Part shown: piece after piece, positions 18,749 to 28,048 of the stretch
Layout: each line of letters starts with the position of its first letter
How positions within the stretch are numbered: position 1 is the first letter of the stretch
DNA from: an uncultured Candidatus Saccharibacteria bacterium
Lineage (GTDB): Bacteria; Patescibacteriota; Saccharimonadia; Saccharimonadales; Saccharimonadaceae
Length of the DNA stretch: 64,000 nucleotides
Assembly (NCBI GenBank): GCA_937935245.1
Contig: CALGXX010000016.1
Span: 1-64,000 of the forward strand
Reading direction: 5' to 3'
Notes under the pieces: model-generated
Seen by the model: the letters and a program-made list of their open reading frames with translations, nothing else
Told to the model about the DNA's origin: nothing
Databases searched by the model: none
Program-made: the position numbers and the translations under genes

Positions 18749-21700
18749 TAGACCTTCCTTGCATACTCCCAGTGCCAAGCTTCTGGTTTTTTAGTCCCTG
18801 GTTCAGCCCAAGCTGGATGTACATATCCATATTTATGAGCGTTCGCCTTTAACCATTTATACACAGAAGAATCAAATCCTCCAACGTTAATGTCTACGGC
18901 TAGCCCCCAACCGTGATTTGATTGACATGGAGGATAGTCTGCTGCGTTGCCGCCTTGATATAGAGGGTTCCCAGGAGTCGCATAAGCAGCCTGCGTTGCA
19001 CAATCTCGATACGCTTCATTAATGGTTAAATCAGAACCGTTATCGGCTTTATATGCTTTATTCATCTCTTCCATAGCAATCGCAGCTTTCTTGTTCATCT
19101 TGTTATCTGGTGAGAATGATAGGGCTTGTAGTTCTGAGTCTGGAATTTTACCATTTTCGTAGCTACCCCACTTAGCCTGTGCTTCTTCTAATTGCGGCTC
19201 ACCGACCGCCTCGCCATTATCTGGAGCTTTAGCTGTGGTTGAAGGAGCTTCTTCTTCATCATCTTCGCCATTAATTGATTGAGCAATCTGAAAGTCGATT
19301 AGTAATACTGACATTGCGGAAAGCTTCTTGTCGTCGTATTGTTTGGCGGAATTATCAGCTCCGAAAGATTGGTCAGTAATATCTTTATTTTCATTATCTT
19401 TATATGTTGGTGCAGTAGATGATGTTGTCTGTGTCGAATCTGTTGGTGCTGTACATCCGCCGCTATTGAACCAATATTCACCTTTTTCTGCAGTGCTACA
19501 ATCTTCAATGAAATCGTAAAGAGGTGTATCCTTAACTATATATCCGCTAGTCATGAGATCGGATATATCTGCACCATCTGGAATATCTGTATCTTTCTTT
19601 ATCCATCCTTCATCTTCGGCAATTTGAATAGCCTCTTCTACTGACATGTTGGCTTGACTCTTCGTAATACCACTACATGGCATACCAGCTAAGTTTATTG
19701 CTGGATCTTCCGATGATCCGCTGCCCATAGAAAAGTCTTTTGCGTATCCGCAATATTTATCAGAATACATGCCACTTGCTGCTTTTGCGGTGGATGAATA
19801 AGACAACGCCATGGAAGGTAGCCTGAGAATATTAGACAGCATTGCTACTGGAGTTTTACTATAAGTTCCATTAGCCATCATCATATTGCCCATATTATGG
19901 AATATACTACCTAGGAATGTATACCTACTTGATGTATCAAATGGACTTAACGAAGCAATGTCCATTTCTTTTTGGAACTCTTCATTCGCTATTTGGATTC
20001 CATTGAACTCCGCTAATTGGCTCATTTTAAGTCCTGGTAGCATCTGTCCCATAGAGCCTGCTGAAAAGAATGCTGCAGCACCAACGCCGAGTGCATCTCC
20101 CAGGTCTTTATATTGAGCCTTGTCTGGCGTAAGGAGACTTTTTGCTAATTCTGTGAGGATATTTTTTACCTGCTCGCCAACTGCATATTCGAGTACTTTT
20201 TTAATCACTTCAGATAGCGCTGCCTTACCAACCCAGCTAATTATCGCACTTATACCGCCAGTAGAGGCCGAGACTGCTGCTTCTATTGCCATAGAGGCAT
20301 ACATGGCAACTGGACTTAATATATAATCACATACACCGTCAGTAGCCTTTTTAACTTCATTGAAGCCTTGGACTATAGGATTCGTAGCTACCGAATATCC
20401 TGGAATATAATTTTTGGCGATTCCCGGCTTATTACTATTAACGCCCATTGCTGCTAGAAGGTAAGGAGAATCTAGGGCTGATCCTTCGGTATTTTCAGAC
20501 CCTTCCATTTTACCTCTTTCGGTTAGCATTGTACCGATTGTCTCCATCGTTTCTTGAGAGAATCCACTGCCTGTAGATTCGGCAGCTAGAGCTTTTTGCC
20601 CGAATAATAATGCTGCAACAGGTTGGCTGCCTAGGCCAGAAGCCTTAGCTTGCGATCCGGGAGATAGGACAACATCCATAACTAGACCTAATAGTGGAGC
20701 TAACTGAATTGCTGCTACGCCTGCCGCAATAAGATTTGGGATTTTTACTGCAGCACAAGCTCCTGCGCTAATAGTATAGGCTAAGCCTCCCTTTTTTAAT
20801 TTACCTCCTAATTTATTAACACCTTCTCTAATATTTCCAATAGCACGCCCTTCTTCGAACTTTGGAAGCTTTTCTTTTAATTTCTCTCTTCTTTCTTTTA
20901 TCCCAAGTTTTTTATCAATTTTTGAAATGGCACTATTTCTTTTAAGGTTGAATTTACTGTAAAGCCTACTTATGTGTTTTCCTGTCCAGGAGCGAAAACG
21001 CATATTAAATAAACCTGTTCTTCCATAGACTTTACTGGCAATTTTACGATTCTCTTTTTTGAGCAATTCATCTTTTAATTTCGATGCTTCGATAGGCTTT
21101 CCGTCGTTTACTCCTTCTATTTTCCAGTGAGTTGGATTTTTCTCTGGATATCCTCTTCCTTTCACATCCATTTCTTTACCGTTAGCATCAACTGGAATTA
21201 ATCCAGATTTCTTGAATTTCTTAAGAGCTCTGTTGGAAAGTCGTCCTGTTTTGCAGCGTATTTTTTTACTTTTACAAATTCCCGCATCATCACCGGCGTC
21301 AATCATTTTATTCATGACCTTTTTCATGCGAACTTCTTTAACAATTGAGGCGGAGTCGTTTTTTTGAGTAAAGTTTTCTAGTACAATTGGTAACATTGCT
21401 GCTGGACTAACGAATGCTCCCATAATTCCACCACCCAGTCCCAGTATTCCAGTAATAGCTGCAATTGGTCCGCGTTTTTTCAGTAAAGACTTGAATGTTA
21501 CTGGACTTTTCTTTTTCCCCGAAGATGGCTGATAAAAGCCGTTGTTAGGTACAGAAGATTCTTGGTTGTTAACGGCAGCGCTGGCGGAATCGTTTTGGCT
21601 AGGATTTAAGTCCGAATCTTTATTATCAAACTGAGATTCAAGGTCGTTTATGATATCTTTTTCGCGATCACTTAACTCTGACCCACCGTCAGAACCAGCC

Positions 21701-21783
21701 GAGATTTGATCAAACTCAGCCTGCTCAGCAGGATTTAATCTGCTGTCGGTTTCGGAATCCGTCGTGTAATCAACTCGTGCCAT
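18748..21783 (-). CDS. Large membrane protein with C-terminal M15 (VanY-type) peptidase domain
   Basis: 1011 residues. The N-terminus (1-95) is acidic and disordered. Several hydrophobic segments follow (about 107-133, 335-375, 495-530), separated by a Lys/Arg-rich cytoplasmic-looking region (about 145-330). The C-terminus (about 880-1011) is an M15B D,D-/L,D-carboxypeptidase domain with the zinc motif SNHGWGLAVD (SxHxxGxAxD) and the catalytic EAWHWEY (ExxH). The joining of a polytopic body and a peptidoglycan peptidase inside a VirB4 operon suggests a channel or scaffold that also trims the wall. It lies 17 bp after virB4. The middle part is not recognised. Confidence 0.75.
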   Translation of the reverse strand: MARVDYTTDSETDSRLNPAEQAEFDQISAGSDGGSELSDREKDIINDLESQFDNKDSDLNPSQNDSASAAVNNQESSVPNNGFYQPSSGKKKSPVTFKSLLKKRGPIAAITGILGLGGGIMGAFVSPAAMLPIVLENFTQKNDSASIVKEVRMKKVMNKMIDAGDDAGICKSKKIRCKTGRLSNRALKKFKKSGLIPVDANGKEMDVKGRGYPEKNPTHWKIEGVNDGKPIEASKLKDELLKKENRKIASKVYGRTGLFNMRFRSWTGKHISRLYSKFNLKRNSAISKIDKKLGIKERREKLKEKLPKFEEGRAIGNIREGVNKLGGKLKKGGLAYTISAGACAAVKIPNLIAAGVAAIQLAPLLGLVMDVVLSPGSQAKASGLGSQPVAALLFGQKALAAESTGSGFSQETMETIGTMLTERGKMEGSENTEGSALDSPYLLAAMGVNSNKPGIAKNYIPGYSVATNPIVQGFNEVKKATDGVCDYILSPVAMYASMAIEAAVSASTGGISAIISWVGKAALSEVIKKVLEYAVGEQVKNILTELAKSLLTPDKAQYKDLGDALGVGAAAFFSAGSMGQMLPGLKMSQLAEFNGIQIANEEFQKEMDIASLSPFDTSSRYTFLGSIFHNMGNMMMANGTYSKTPVAMLSNILRLPSMALSYSSTAKAASGMYSDKYCGYAKDFSMGSGSSEDPAINLAGMPCSGITKSQANMSVEEAIQIAEDEGWIKKDTDIPDGADISDLMTSGYIVKDTPLYDFIEDCSTAEKGEYWFNSGGCTAPTDSTQTTSSTAPTYKDNENKDITDQSFGADNSAKQYDDKKLSAMSVLLIDFQIAQSINGEDDEEEAPSTTAKAPDNGEAVGEPQLEEAQAKWGSYENGKIPDSELQALSFSPDNKMNKKAAIAMEEMNKAYKADNGSDLTINEAYRDCATQAAYATPGNPLYQGGNAADYPPCQSNHGWGLAVDINVGGFDSSVYKWLKANAHKYGYVHPAWAEPGTKKPEAWHWEYARKV

Positions 21784-21800
21784 ATTTTCTCGCTATTTTT

Positions 21801-23660
21801 CTATACCGCTCCATAGCCGCCGATCGGTGAATCTGACGGTTTTATTTGTTGCGATACGGGATTTGTATTGATCAAATTATATTCGGTATCGCTAGCCTGA
21901 ATCTGAATGTGAACGTGATTTTGTCCAGCAAAGAATAATCCTTGTCCAACTGGGAAATTGGCTAGTCGTTTCTGCTCTTCATCTGTCAATTTAAACACTT
22001 GCGCCAAAACGTCAACGGCGCTGGCGGACTGTTTCAAAAGTAGCTGCATTGAGGAGTTAGAAACGATTGCTCGCCCCATTTTGCTTCCGACGAAGTCTTC
22101 CACGTCTTGCGTGATTGTCGTTAATCCTAATTGATATTTGCGGGCGCGCTTGGCTAATGAGAATAAGAAATTGGCAGAATCGTCATATTTCATCAATTGC
22201 CAAGCCTCGTCAACAATCAGCATACGTTTCCTCTGGTCGGTACGCGTAATATTCCAGATGTGATTCAGAACAATATACATCGCCGTTGGTCGCAGTTCAT
22301 CTTCCAAGTCGCGAATGTTAAAGACAACCATATTATTATTAATATCAATATTACTCTGTTGCGAGAATATTCCAGCAAACGTTCCAGAGGTAAATTTGCG
22401 AAGTCGCTGAGCTAGGCTTGGACCAGTTCCGCCCATATGAAGCAAAGTGTCGTATAGGTCGGAAATTGTTGGCGGCGTGGAATTATGTGTCAACGGGTCT
22501 GAAGTAATGCCAACGCGTGCGTAAGTGTCGATTAATGCTTGATCAATATCAGCTTCTTCTGCTGGCGATAATCCTGCTACGACTTGCCCGCCAGCTCCTA
22601 CTCCTGCGCCGCCCAGCATTTGCCTGAGCAGTCCGTGTAGCGTAACTAAGTTAGCGCGCAGCGCGTCATCTGCTTCATCAGTGTCAATAACACGCGGCAA
22701 ATCAAACGGATTGATCCTCGTGTCGCTACTTAAACTCAATCGAATATAACTGCCACCAACTGCGTCGCATAGTTTTTGGTACTCGTTTTCTGGGTCGATA
22801 ATCACAATATCAGCTCCGACCATCATACTTCTTAAAGCTTCCAATTTAACGGTAAATGATTTACCAGCACCAGACTTAGCGAACACGACCATATTGGCGT
22901 TTTCCAGAGAGAATCTGTCAAAAATCACCAAGCCATTATTATGCATATTAATTCCGTAAAGTACGCCCTTATTGTCCGTTAAATCGGCTGAAGTGAATGG
23001 GAAGCTGGTTGAAATTGCACCAGTATTCATGTTGCGGCGAATCTGTAGTTCATCAGTCAATTGTGGAATAGAACTATTCAATCCCTGCTCCTGCTGGCTG
23101 GAAGCCACTTTTGAGAACACCAATTGCTGGCCAAAAATAGTTTCAATTTTATGCTGGATGAAGTTTAGCTCGTCCAGACTGTCGGCGTAAAGCGTAATAT
23201 ATAAGCCATAGCGGAAGAACTTTTCGGCGCCAATCTGCAATTGGTCGCGCAATTCTTCGGCGTCTTGCAAAGCCGCTTCCAAGCCTGGATCGCGCACCTT
23301 TCCCTTTTCCATGTTTATATTCATGGTTGCTTCCAGCTGAGTAACTTTTTTGCGCAGGTTATTCAGGACAATTTGCGTATCGACTGGATAAATAAACATA
23401 CTAATGTCCAGCACTTCATCGATGTTAATGATTGAGCTAAGCCAGCCGGTGTAGATTTGGCGAGGATAGCCATAAACATACATTGTGCGGCCATATTTTG
23501 AGCCAAGTCGGAAATGGTCGGAATGAAGCTCAATACTACTTGGCGCAATAAAATCACGCAGAGTTCGAACGCCAGTTAAGAAGGCCTGTTCGACTTCGGC
23601 TTGTTCACGAGCTCGTTGTTGAGCAGCAATATCAACGGCATCTAATTTCTTCTTTGCCAT
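21801..23660 (-). CDS. virB4: VirB4-family T4SS ATPase (C-terminal part)
   Basis: 619 residues. An N-terminal region (about 1-225) precedes a RecA-like ATPase with Walker A AKSGAGKSFT (about 261-270) and Walker B MLIVDEAWQLMK (about 480-491), followed by RKYQLGLTTITQDVEDF. This is the VirB4/TraC/TrbE ATPase that powers pilus assembly and substrate transfer. The usual VirB4 N-terminal portion is partly carried by the separate 294-residue protein upstream, whose stop overlaps this start by one base, so VirB4 appears split. No VirD4 coupling ATPase or relaxase is present in the window. Confidence 0.93.
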   Translation of the reverse strand: MAKKKLDAVDIAAQQRAREQAEVEQAFLTGVRTLRDFIAPSSIELHSDHFRLGSKYGRTMYVYGYPRQIYTGWLSSIINIDEVLDISMFIYPVDTQIVLNNLRKKVTQLEATMNINMEKGKVRDPGLEAALQDAEELRDQLQIGAEKFFRYGLYITLYADSLDELNFIQHKIETIFGQQLVFSKVASSQQEQGLNSSIPQLTDELQIRRNMNTGAISTSFPFTSADLTDNKGVLYGINMHNNGLVIFDRFSLENANMVVFAKSGAGKSFTVKLEALRSMMVGADIVIIDPENEYQKLCDAVGGSYIRLSLSSDTRINPFDLPRVIDTDEADDALRANLVTLHGLLRQMLGGAGVGAGGQVVAGLSPAEEADIDQALIDTYARVGITSDPLTHNSTPPTISDLYDTLLHMGGTGPSLAQRLRKFTSGTFAGIFSQQSNIDINNNMVVFNIRDLEDELRPTAMYIVLNHIWNITRTDQRKRMLIVDEAWQLMKYDDSANFLFSLAKRARKYQLGLTTITQDVEDFVGSKMGRAIVSNSSMQLLLKQSASAVDVLAQVFKLTDEEQKRLANFPVGQGLFFAGQNHVHIQIQASDTEYNLINTNPVSQQIKPSDSPIGGYGAV

Positions 23661-24544
23661 TATGACCTTCCTCCTCTCGGTGACGGACCAGTTCCCTTAG
23701 TTACGTAAGTGGTCGTAAGCTCGCTCGGATCAATGTCCTCTAACGATTCACGTGACGACGTGTCGGGATTATATGAAGTGTAGAACAACTCGCCCAGTTG
23801 CCTGGTATTTAATTGCCAGCTTTTTACGCCCATTTGGAATAGTCCGTTCATGACCGAATCAACGCGGTTTTTAATTTCATCTTTGGCTTTGGTGTAAGTG
23901 ACTTGGTCGATTTTTGTTACGGTTGCCTCTTTTTTCCCACTAAAGAAGCTATTGAATAGTCCCTTAGTTTGCTGCTTGAAGGCATTTTCCTCGCCAGCTG
24001 GATAATATGGAACGACAACGTAAAAGCTCTTATCCATAATATTTGCTTCTTGCGCCAGAATATCAATAAAATCCATGTAATCGTCCATTAAGATGTTGAG
24101 AAGCATATTGTCTTGATTGCGGCGAATTTCAGCTAATCTGTCCAGATACGGACCAATGTCCACGCGGCGTGAACGGATAAGAACTTGAATTGGGAAATAC
24201 AGAGAGTTGATAAAGTTTTGATAACTGAACTCAATTCCCTCTCTCTCGCGTGAACTCATAAGGTCGAAGTTAATTGATTCACATTCCACTACTGCTCGAA
24301 AACTACCATCACTCATGATGATCATATTTTCGCGCATTTCAGAGAAAAGCAGTGTATTCTGGGTGCTAATTGGTCCTTTTTGCTTCTTATTCTCAGGGGT
24401 TTTATCTGGAGCTGGCGTGATTGTATTTGGTCCCGAACCAATTGCCTCCGATGGCTGCTGAGGGACATTAGGAAGAGCCGCATTGGTTTGCGGAACCTGC
24501 TGATAAGATTGTTGATTTTGTAACTCTGGTTGCATAAACCCCAC
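23660..24544 (-). CDS. TraC/VirB4 N-terminal-like T4SS protein
   Basis: 294 residues. A Gln/Pro-rich N-terminus (about 1-55) is followed by a soluble domain (about 60-210: STQNTLLFSEMRENMIIMSD, VECESINFDLMSSREREG, FPIQVLIRSRRVDIGPYLDR) that resembles the N-terminal domain found in fused VirB4/TraC proteins. Its tight coupling to the virB4 ATPase gene (1-bp overlap) and to the PrgI-like gene (adjacent) supports a T4SS inner-membrane complex role. The assignment rests on pattern and context. Confidence 0.75.
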   Translation of the reverse strand: MGFMQPELQNQQSYQQVPQTNAALPNVPQQPSEAIGSGPNTITPAPDKTPENKKQKGPISTQNTLLFSEMRENMIIMSDGSFRAVVECESINFDLMSSREREGIEFSYQNFINSLYFPIQVLIRSRRVDIGPYLDRLAEIRRNQDNMLLNILMDDYMDFIDILAQEANIMDKSFYVVVPYYPAGEENAFKQQTKGLFNSFFSGKKEATVTKIDQVTYTKAKDEIKNRVDSVMNGLFQMGVKSWQLNTRQLGELFYTSYNPDTSSRESLEDIDPSELTTTYVTKGTGPSPRGGRS

Positions 24545-25459
24545 CTAACGTAGTGAAATCACCACTTCCTCATCTGATAATTTATTTTCTTGCTGAATTC
24601 GATTTGCCTCACGCGCAATCGTTTCAATCGAGAGGTCGCGGTTATTTGCCAGTTCTATTATAGCAGGTGGCACCTCGTTTACGCTAGTTTGCGGCGTGGC
24701 TGTTGTCGGCTGAGTTTGAGCTGGAGCGTTCGCGGCAGGCCGTCCGGACGCTGGATTTAATACGGATTGACGCATTGTTGGGTACGGATTCATTTGTAGT
24801 GGTGTGGCTGGAGCAGGATTATCTGGTTGAGATGGTTGCGGTGTTTGCGTAGGAGGCAGCGTAGCAGATTGCCCTGTTTGCATCTTTTGGATAACTTCTT
24901 GTCGCCTACGAACATCTGACTGATTTATCAAGTGATTAATATTTTGCGCCGTAGCACTATTTTCATCCAATATGTCGTTGGCTGCCTGTCCTTCGTTGAA
25001 TAAGTCAGCACGCATCGAGCTATTCGGATTATTGACACCACGAATTGACCAACCCTGACTATCTACCAAATTCGCCAAATATGACAATCTTCGTTGGACT
25101 TCGGCTTGATCGTAATTATTACCGTAAGTCTTCTCCTCGACTTTTGGCGCGATAACTTCAACCAACCTTTCAATTCCATCAGGCTGCCATAGCCGCTTTT
25201 TTGGTTTTAGCATAAAAGAAATAACTGCTGCCAAATAAACTTCCATCGGTTGATCTTTTTTAAGAGGTAAAGCCAGCGCTCCAAAGAATAAAATTATCGG
25301 CACAGGAATTATTGCCAAAGGTAGTAAAATTGTACTCAAACCGTACGCAATAGCGATTCCGATAACAGCTATAATTAAGAACACAAACTGTCGGAAACTA
25401 AACGGCCCGAGCAGTTTGTCCTCTGCCTCGACATCTTGAGGAACTTTATACACCGACAT
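24545..25459 (-). CDS. PrgI-family T4SS membrane protein
   Basis: 304 residues. It starts with MSVYKVPQDVEAEDKLLGPF, the typical PrgI/TcpE-like opening, and has two close membrane helices (about 25-45 and 48-66). The C-terminal half is a Pro/Gln/Thr-rich disordered tail (about 185-270) with a final helix. PrgI-type proteins are VirB3 counterparts and sit next to VirB4 in Gram-positive conjugation systems, as here. It is the first gene of an eight-gene minus-strand operon reaching to 15819. Confidence 0.85.
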   Translation of the reverse strand: MSVYKVPQDVEAEDKLLGPFSFRQFVFLIIAVIGIAIAYGLSTILLPLAIIPVPIILFFGALALPLKKDQPMEVYLAAVISFMLKPKKRLWQPDGIERLVEVIAPKVEEKTYGNNYDQAEVQRRLSYLANLVDSQGWSIRGVNNPNSSMRADLFNEGQAANDILDENSATAQNINHLINQSDVRRRQEVIQKMQTGQSATLPPTQTPQPSQPDNPAPATPLQMNPYPTMRQSVLNPASGRPAANAPAQTQPTTATPQTSVNEVPPAIIELANNRDLSIETIAREANRIQQENKLSDEEVVISLR

Positions 25460-25468
25460 ACTGCTTAT

Positions 25469-25474
25469 ATTATA
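25469..25474 (-). promoter_or_regulatory. -10 box of the T4SS core operon
   Basis: TATAAT on the minus strand ends 9 nt before the PrgI-like ATG and no Shine-Dalgarno follows, implying a near-leaderless transcript. A -35 match is weak. Confidence 0.4.
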
Positions 25475-25488
25475 TCAAAATATGGGGA

Positions 25489-28002
25489 TTATAACATGTT
25501 GCGGAAAATCTTAAATTGTTCTTTAGTTGCTTTAGTTGCATTGGCCGATAGTCTCTTGTCGGTAAGAATTGTGTCGATAGCTTCCTTAAGATCTTGGCGT
25601 CCCTCATTAGTAAGAACAGATGTAGTATTTACAGCTTCCATTAATAACTTAACAGCATCAGCATCCGTAGTCGCTAAAGTTTCTGGTTTATATTTACCGC
25701 CTTGTAGCCAGTCAGCGAAGTAATTCATGAGGTCGTCCCTGTTATTAATATCACCCTTTAGCATATCGTCAATAAGCTTACCGCCCAAGAATGACGCCTT
25801 ATTCTTTACACCAGATTCCGCTAATGCTGAAGCTGCAGAAGAATAGAATTCTGGCGGCAATTCACTAAGAAGCTCGGCGACTTCTGTTGCGGTACCGTAT
25901 TTAATCTGTTCTTCAATTGCGGCTTCACGTACAAATATGTTATTACTATCCAGTACTGTTCCATCTGAAAGCGTCACGGAATTGCCTAAAGATATCTTTT
26001 GTCTTTGCCCAGAGCTTAGCTTATAATGCTTCATAATCTGACGAGCTTCATCAACAGACTTGGCGTATTCACTACGGCTGGTTGCTATGGCTGAAGCTAA
26101 GGCTGCATTTGCACCAATCAAATTGCCATTTGCATCTTTGAATACATTGCCGCCAGCCTTCTCTTGAAGTTCCTTGCTGTTTATCAATTGCTCTGCAAAT
26201 TCACTATGCTGCTGGCGTTGAGCGTTATTCTTAATTAGTCCAGACACTGCAATTTCGGTTTCTAGGTCTTTAATATCTGACATAAATTGAGCTTGTTGCG
26301 CGTCTCGCCAATTTGAGTATTTAGTAAACTTAGCTCGTAGAGCACGATCGTACTTTCCATACGTATCAGTTGGTGCGTGACCCAGCGTAGCTTCGGTGTA
26401 GCGATTGTCATCTTGTGCGGATAACAGATCTGCACGCCTGGAAGCCTGTCTGGCGTCTAAGTCTGACTTCTTATACCTGGCTGTATCTCTAAATGAATTC
26501 TCGGCATTTTTCTGCGAAGTTTCCAGATTTTTTTTACGTAATCTACTGTTATGATCTGCCCAACGGCGTAAACGATTTGGGTTGAATCGCGCCATATTAG
26601 GGTTAGCTAACTTCTTGTTTTTAATGGTCTCACGACGATCTTTAGACCAGTTCTTAGTCCTGTCGTATAAGCCTTTGTTCTTGTCATTAACAAACCCAGC
26701 GAATTTACCCAATACTCCGCCACTGAACTTCATAATTAGGGGAGTTATAGCCAAAGGTATTATTTGAACCAGCATGCCTAGTACATGCATTATTGCGCCA
26801 TTTGGACCAGAGGCATTTTGTATAATTATTATTCCCGCCAGTTGAGCTCCGCCAAACACTACAGCGAATGCTGGGAAAAATACTAGCATTGTTAAGAATA
26901 AGTCTCGCCATTTTTTAAACCACTTTTCTGTTCCAGGAAGTAAATAGCAAACGAAGGCTAAAGGTGAAATTATGATTAAGATAATAATGAGCGCTTGACG
27001 AGCAGCCATGATTAGGAGTATGAAGAGTAAAGTTAAGCCAGCTAATGCCGCGGCAGGTACTAGCATTGGTAATAATTCCGTAGTAAGTGCTAGCGATACG
27101 GCGTATCCTGCTCCTACTGCCAGCGCTCCATTCGACAGTGCTGTACTGATAATCTCCGACCATGTCCATGTACTTGTATTTTCTCCTACAGTGGATATGG
27201 TATTTTTAATTCCCATGAAGGCGTCCTGAAAAGCGTAACCGGCTATGTTTGATAAATCCAGTAAAATAGCACAAATCGTAAATGATAAGTTGACCAGCAC
27301 TGCTGCAATCACTAACCTAGGGATCATCTTTTTAACGCCGTAATTGCTAATTCCTACAGAGGTCAATTGTGAGTAGATAATCACCAAAAACGCCACAATA
27401 AACGCTACGTTGCTAATGTTGCGCATAATGACCCACGCCAGATAAATTCCGCTATTTTGGTTGGTTGTTTCTAATGGCTTAGTTTTTAAGAATTGCTGAA
27501 GCGCGCTGTACATATAATCTATGCCATCAGCCAGCCAGTTGGAAACTGGACAGATAAACCACCCTATTCCCTGCACATCACAGGAAGTGCTGGTTGAATT
27601 TTCAGATGGAGGGTCAATTGAAATAGTTGAACTATCGGTTTGATTATAAGTATCTGGCGGTGTAAAAGAATAAACCGCATAAGTTGCGGAACTTAGTGAA
27701 GATATTTCGCCTGATGGGAAGTAAATAACTTTAACTTCTTTTTTATTTTTATCCTCATTTATGAAAACAAGTGAATTGTCAGGTAAATTAAACTTCTTGA
27801 CTTTGTTGTTATCTGTTAGTCTGGTATATTTTTTATTAGAATAGGTTAAATCATGACCATCCCATTTTGCATCTGCGGCATAAACAGAGGTTGAGTGTGT
27901 TAAGGTATTAAGAAAAATACCCACCAGCATCCCTGCTATCAGCAACATAAACCACTGCAACCACTTATTAAGAAGCTGCCTGTACGAAATTAACCACTCC
28001 AT
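25489..28002 (-). CDS. VirB6/TrbL-like polytopic T4SS protein 1
   Basis: 837 residues. An N-terminal membrane helix (about 15-37) is followed by an exported region (about 40-165), then a polytopic core (about 190-430) with SNYGVKKMIPRLVIAAVLVN and ARQALIIILIIISPLAF, as in TrbL/VirB6 channel proteins. A long charged helical C-terminus (about 440-837) lies inside the cell. It is a paralogue of the next upstream gene: both share the ICP...SNYG.KK..PRL motif order. VirB6 forms the inner-membrane channel of type IV secretion systems. It has its own near-consensus promoter. Confidence 0.82.
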   Translation of the reverse strand: MEWLISYRQLLNKWLQWFMLLIAGMLVGIFLNTLTHSTSVYAADAKWDGHDLTYSNKKYTRLTDNNKVKKFNLPDNSLVFINEDKNKKEVKVIYFPSGEISSLSSATYAVYSFTPPDTYNQTDSSTISIDPPSENSTSTSCDVQGIGWFICPVSNWLADGIDYMYSALQQFLKTKPLETTNQNSGIYLAWVIMRNISNVAFIVAFLVIIYSQLTSVGISNYGVKKMIPRLVIAAVLVNLSFTICAILLDLSNIAGYAFQDAFMGIKNTISTVGENTSTWTWSEIISTALSNGALAVGAGYAVSLALTTELLPMLVPAAALAGLTLLFILLIMAARQALIIILIIISPLAFVCYLLPGTEKWFKKWRDLFLTMLVFFPAFAVVFGGAQLAGIIIIQNASGPNGAIMHVLGMLVQIIPLAITPLIMKFSGGVLGKFAGFVNDKNKGLYDRTKNWSKDRRETIKNKKLANPNMARFNPNRLRRWADHNSRLRKKNLETSQKNAENSFRDTARYKKSDLDARQASRRADLLSAQDDNRYTEATLGHAPTDTYGKYDRALRAKFTKYSNWRDAQQAQFMSDIKDLETEIAVSGLIKNNAQRQQHSEFAEQLINSKELQEKAGGNVFKDANGNLIGANAALASAIATSRSEYAKSVDEARQIMKHYKLSSGQRQKISLGNSVTLSDGTVLDSNNIFVREAAIEEQIKYGTATEVAELLSELPPEFYSSAASALAESGVKNKASFLGGKLIDDMLKGDINNRDDLMNYFADWLQGGKYKPETLATTDADAVKLLMEAVNTTSVLTNEGRQDLKEAIDTILTDKRLSANATKATKEQFKIFRNML

Positions 28003-28010
28003 TCATGGTT

Positions 28011-28039
28011 ATATTAGCATTTTTGATGGAAAAAGTCAA
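28011..28039 (-). promoter_or_regulatory. Leaderless promoter of VirB6-like gene 1
   Basis: On the minus strand TTGACT (28034-28039) and TAATAT (28011-28016) are separated by 17 bp. The -10 ends 8 nt before the ATG, so transcription should start at or next to the start codon. Confidence 0.65.
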
Positions 28040-28048
28040 GAGAAGAAG

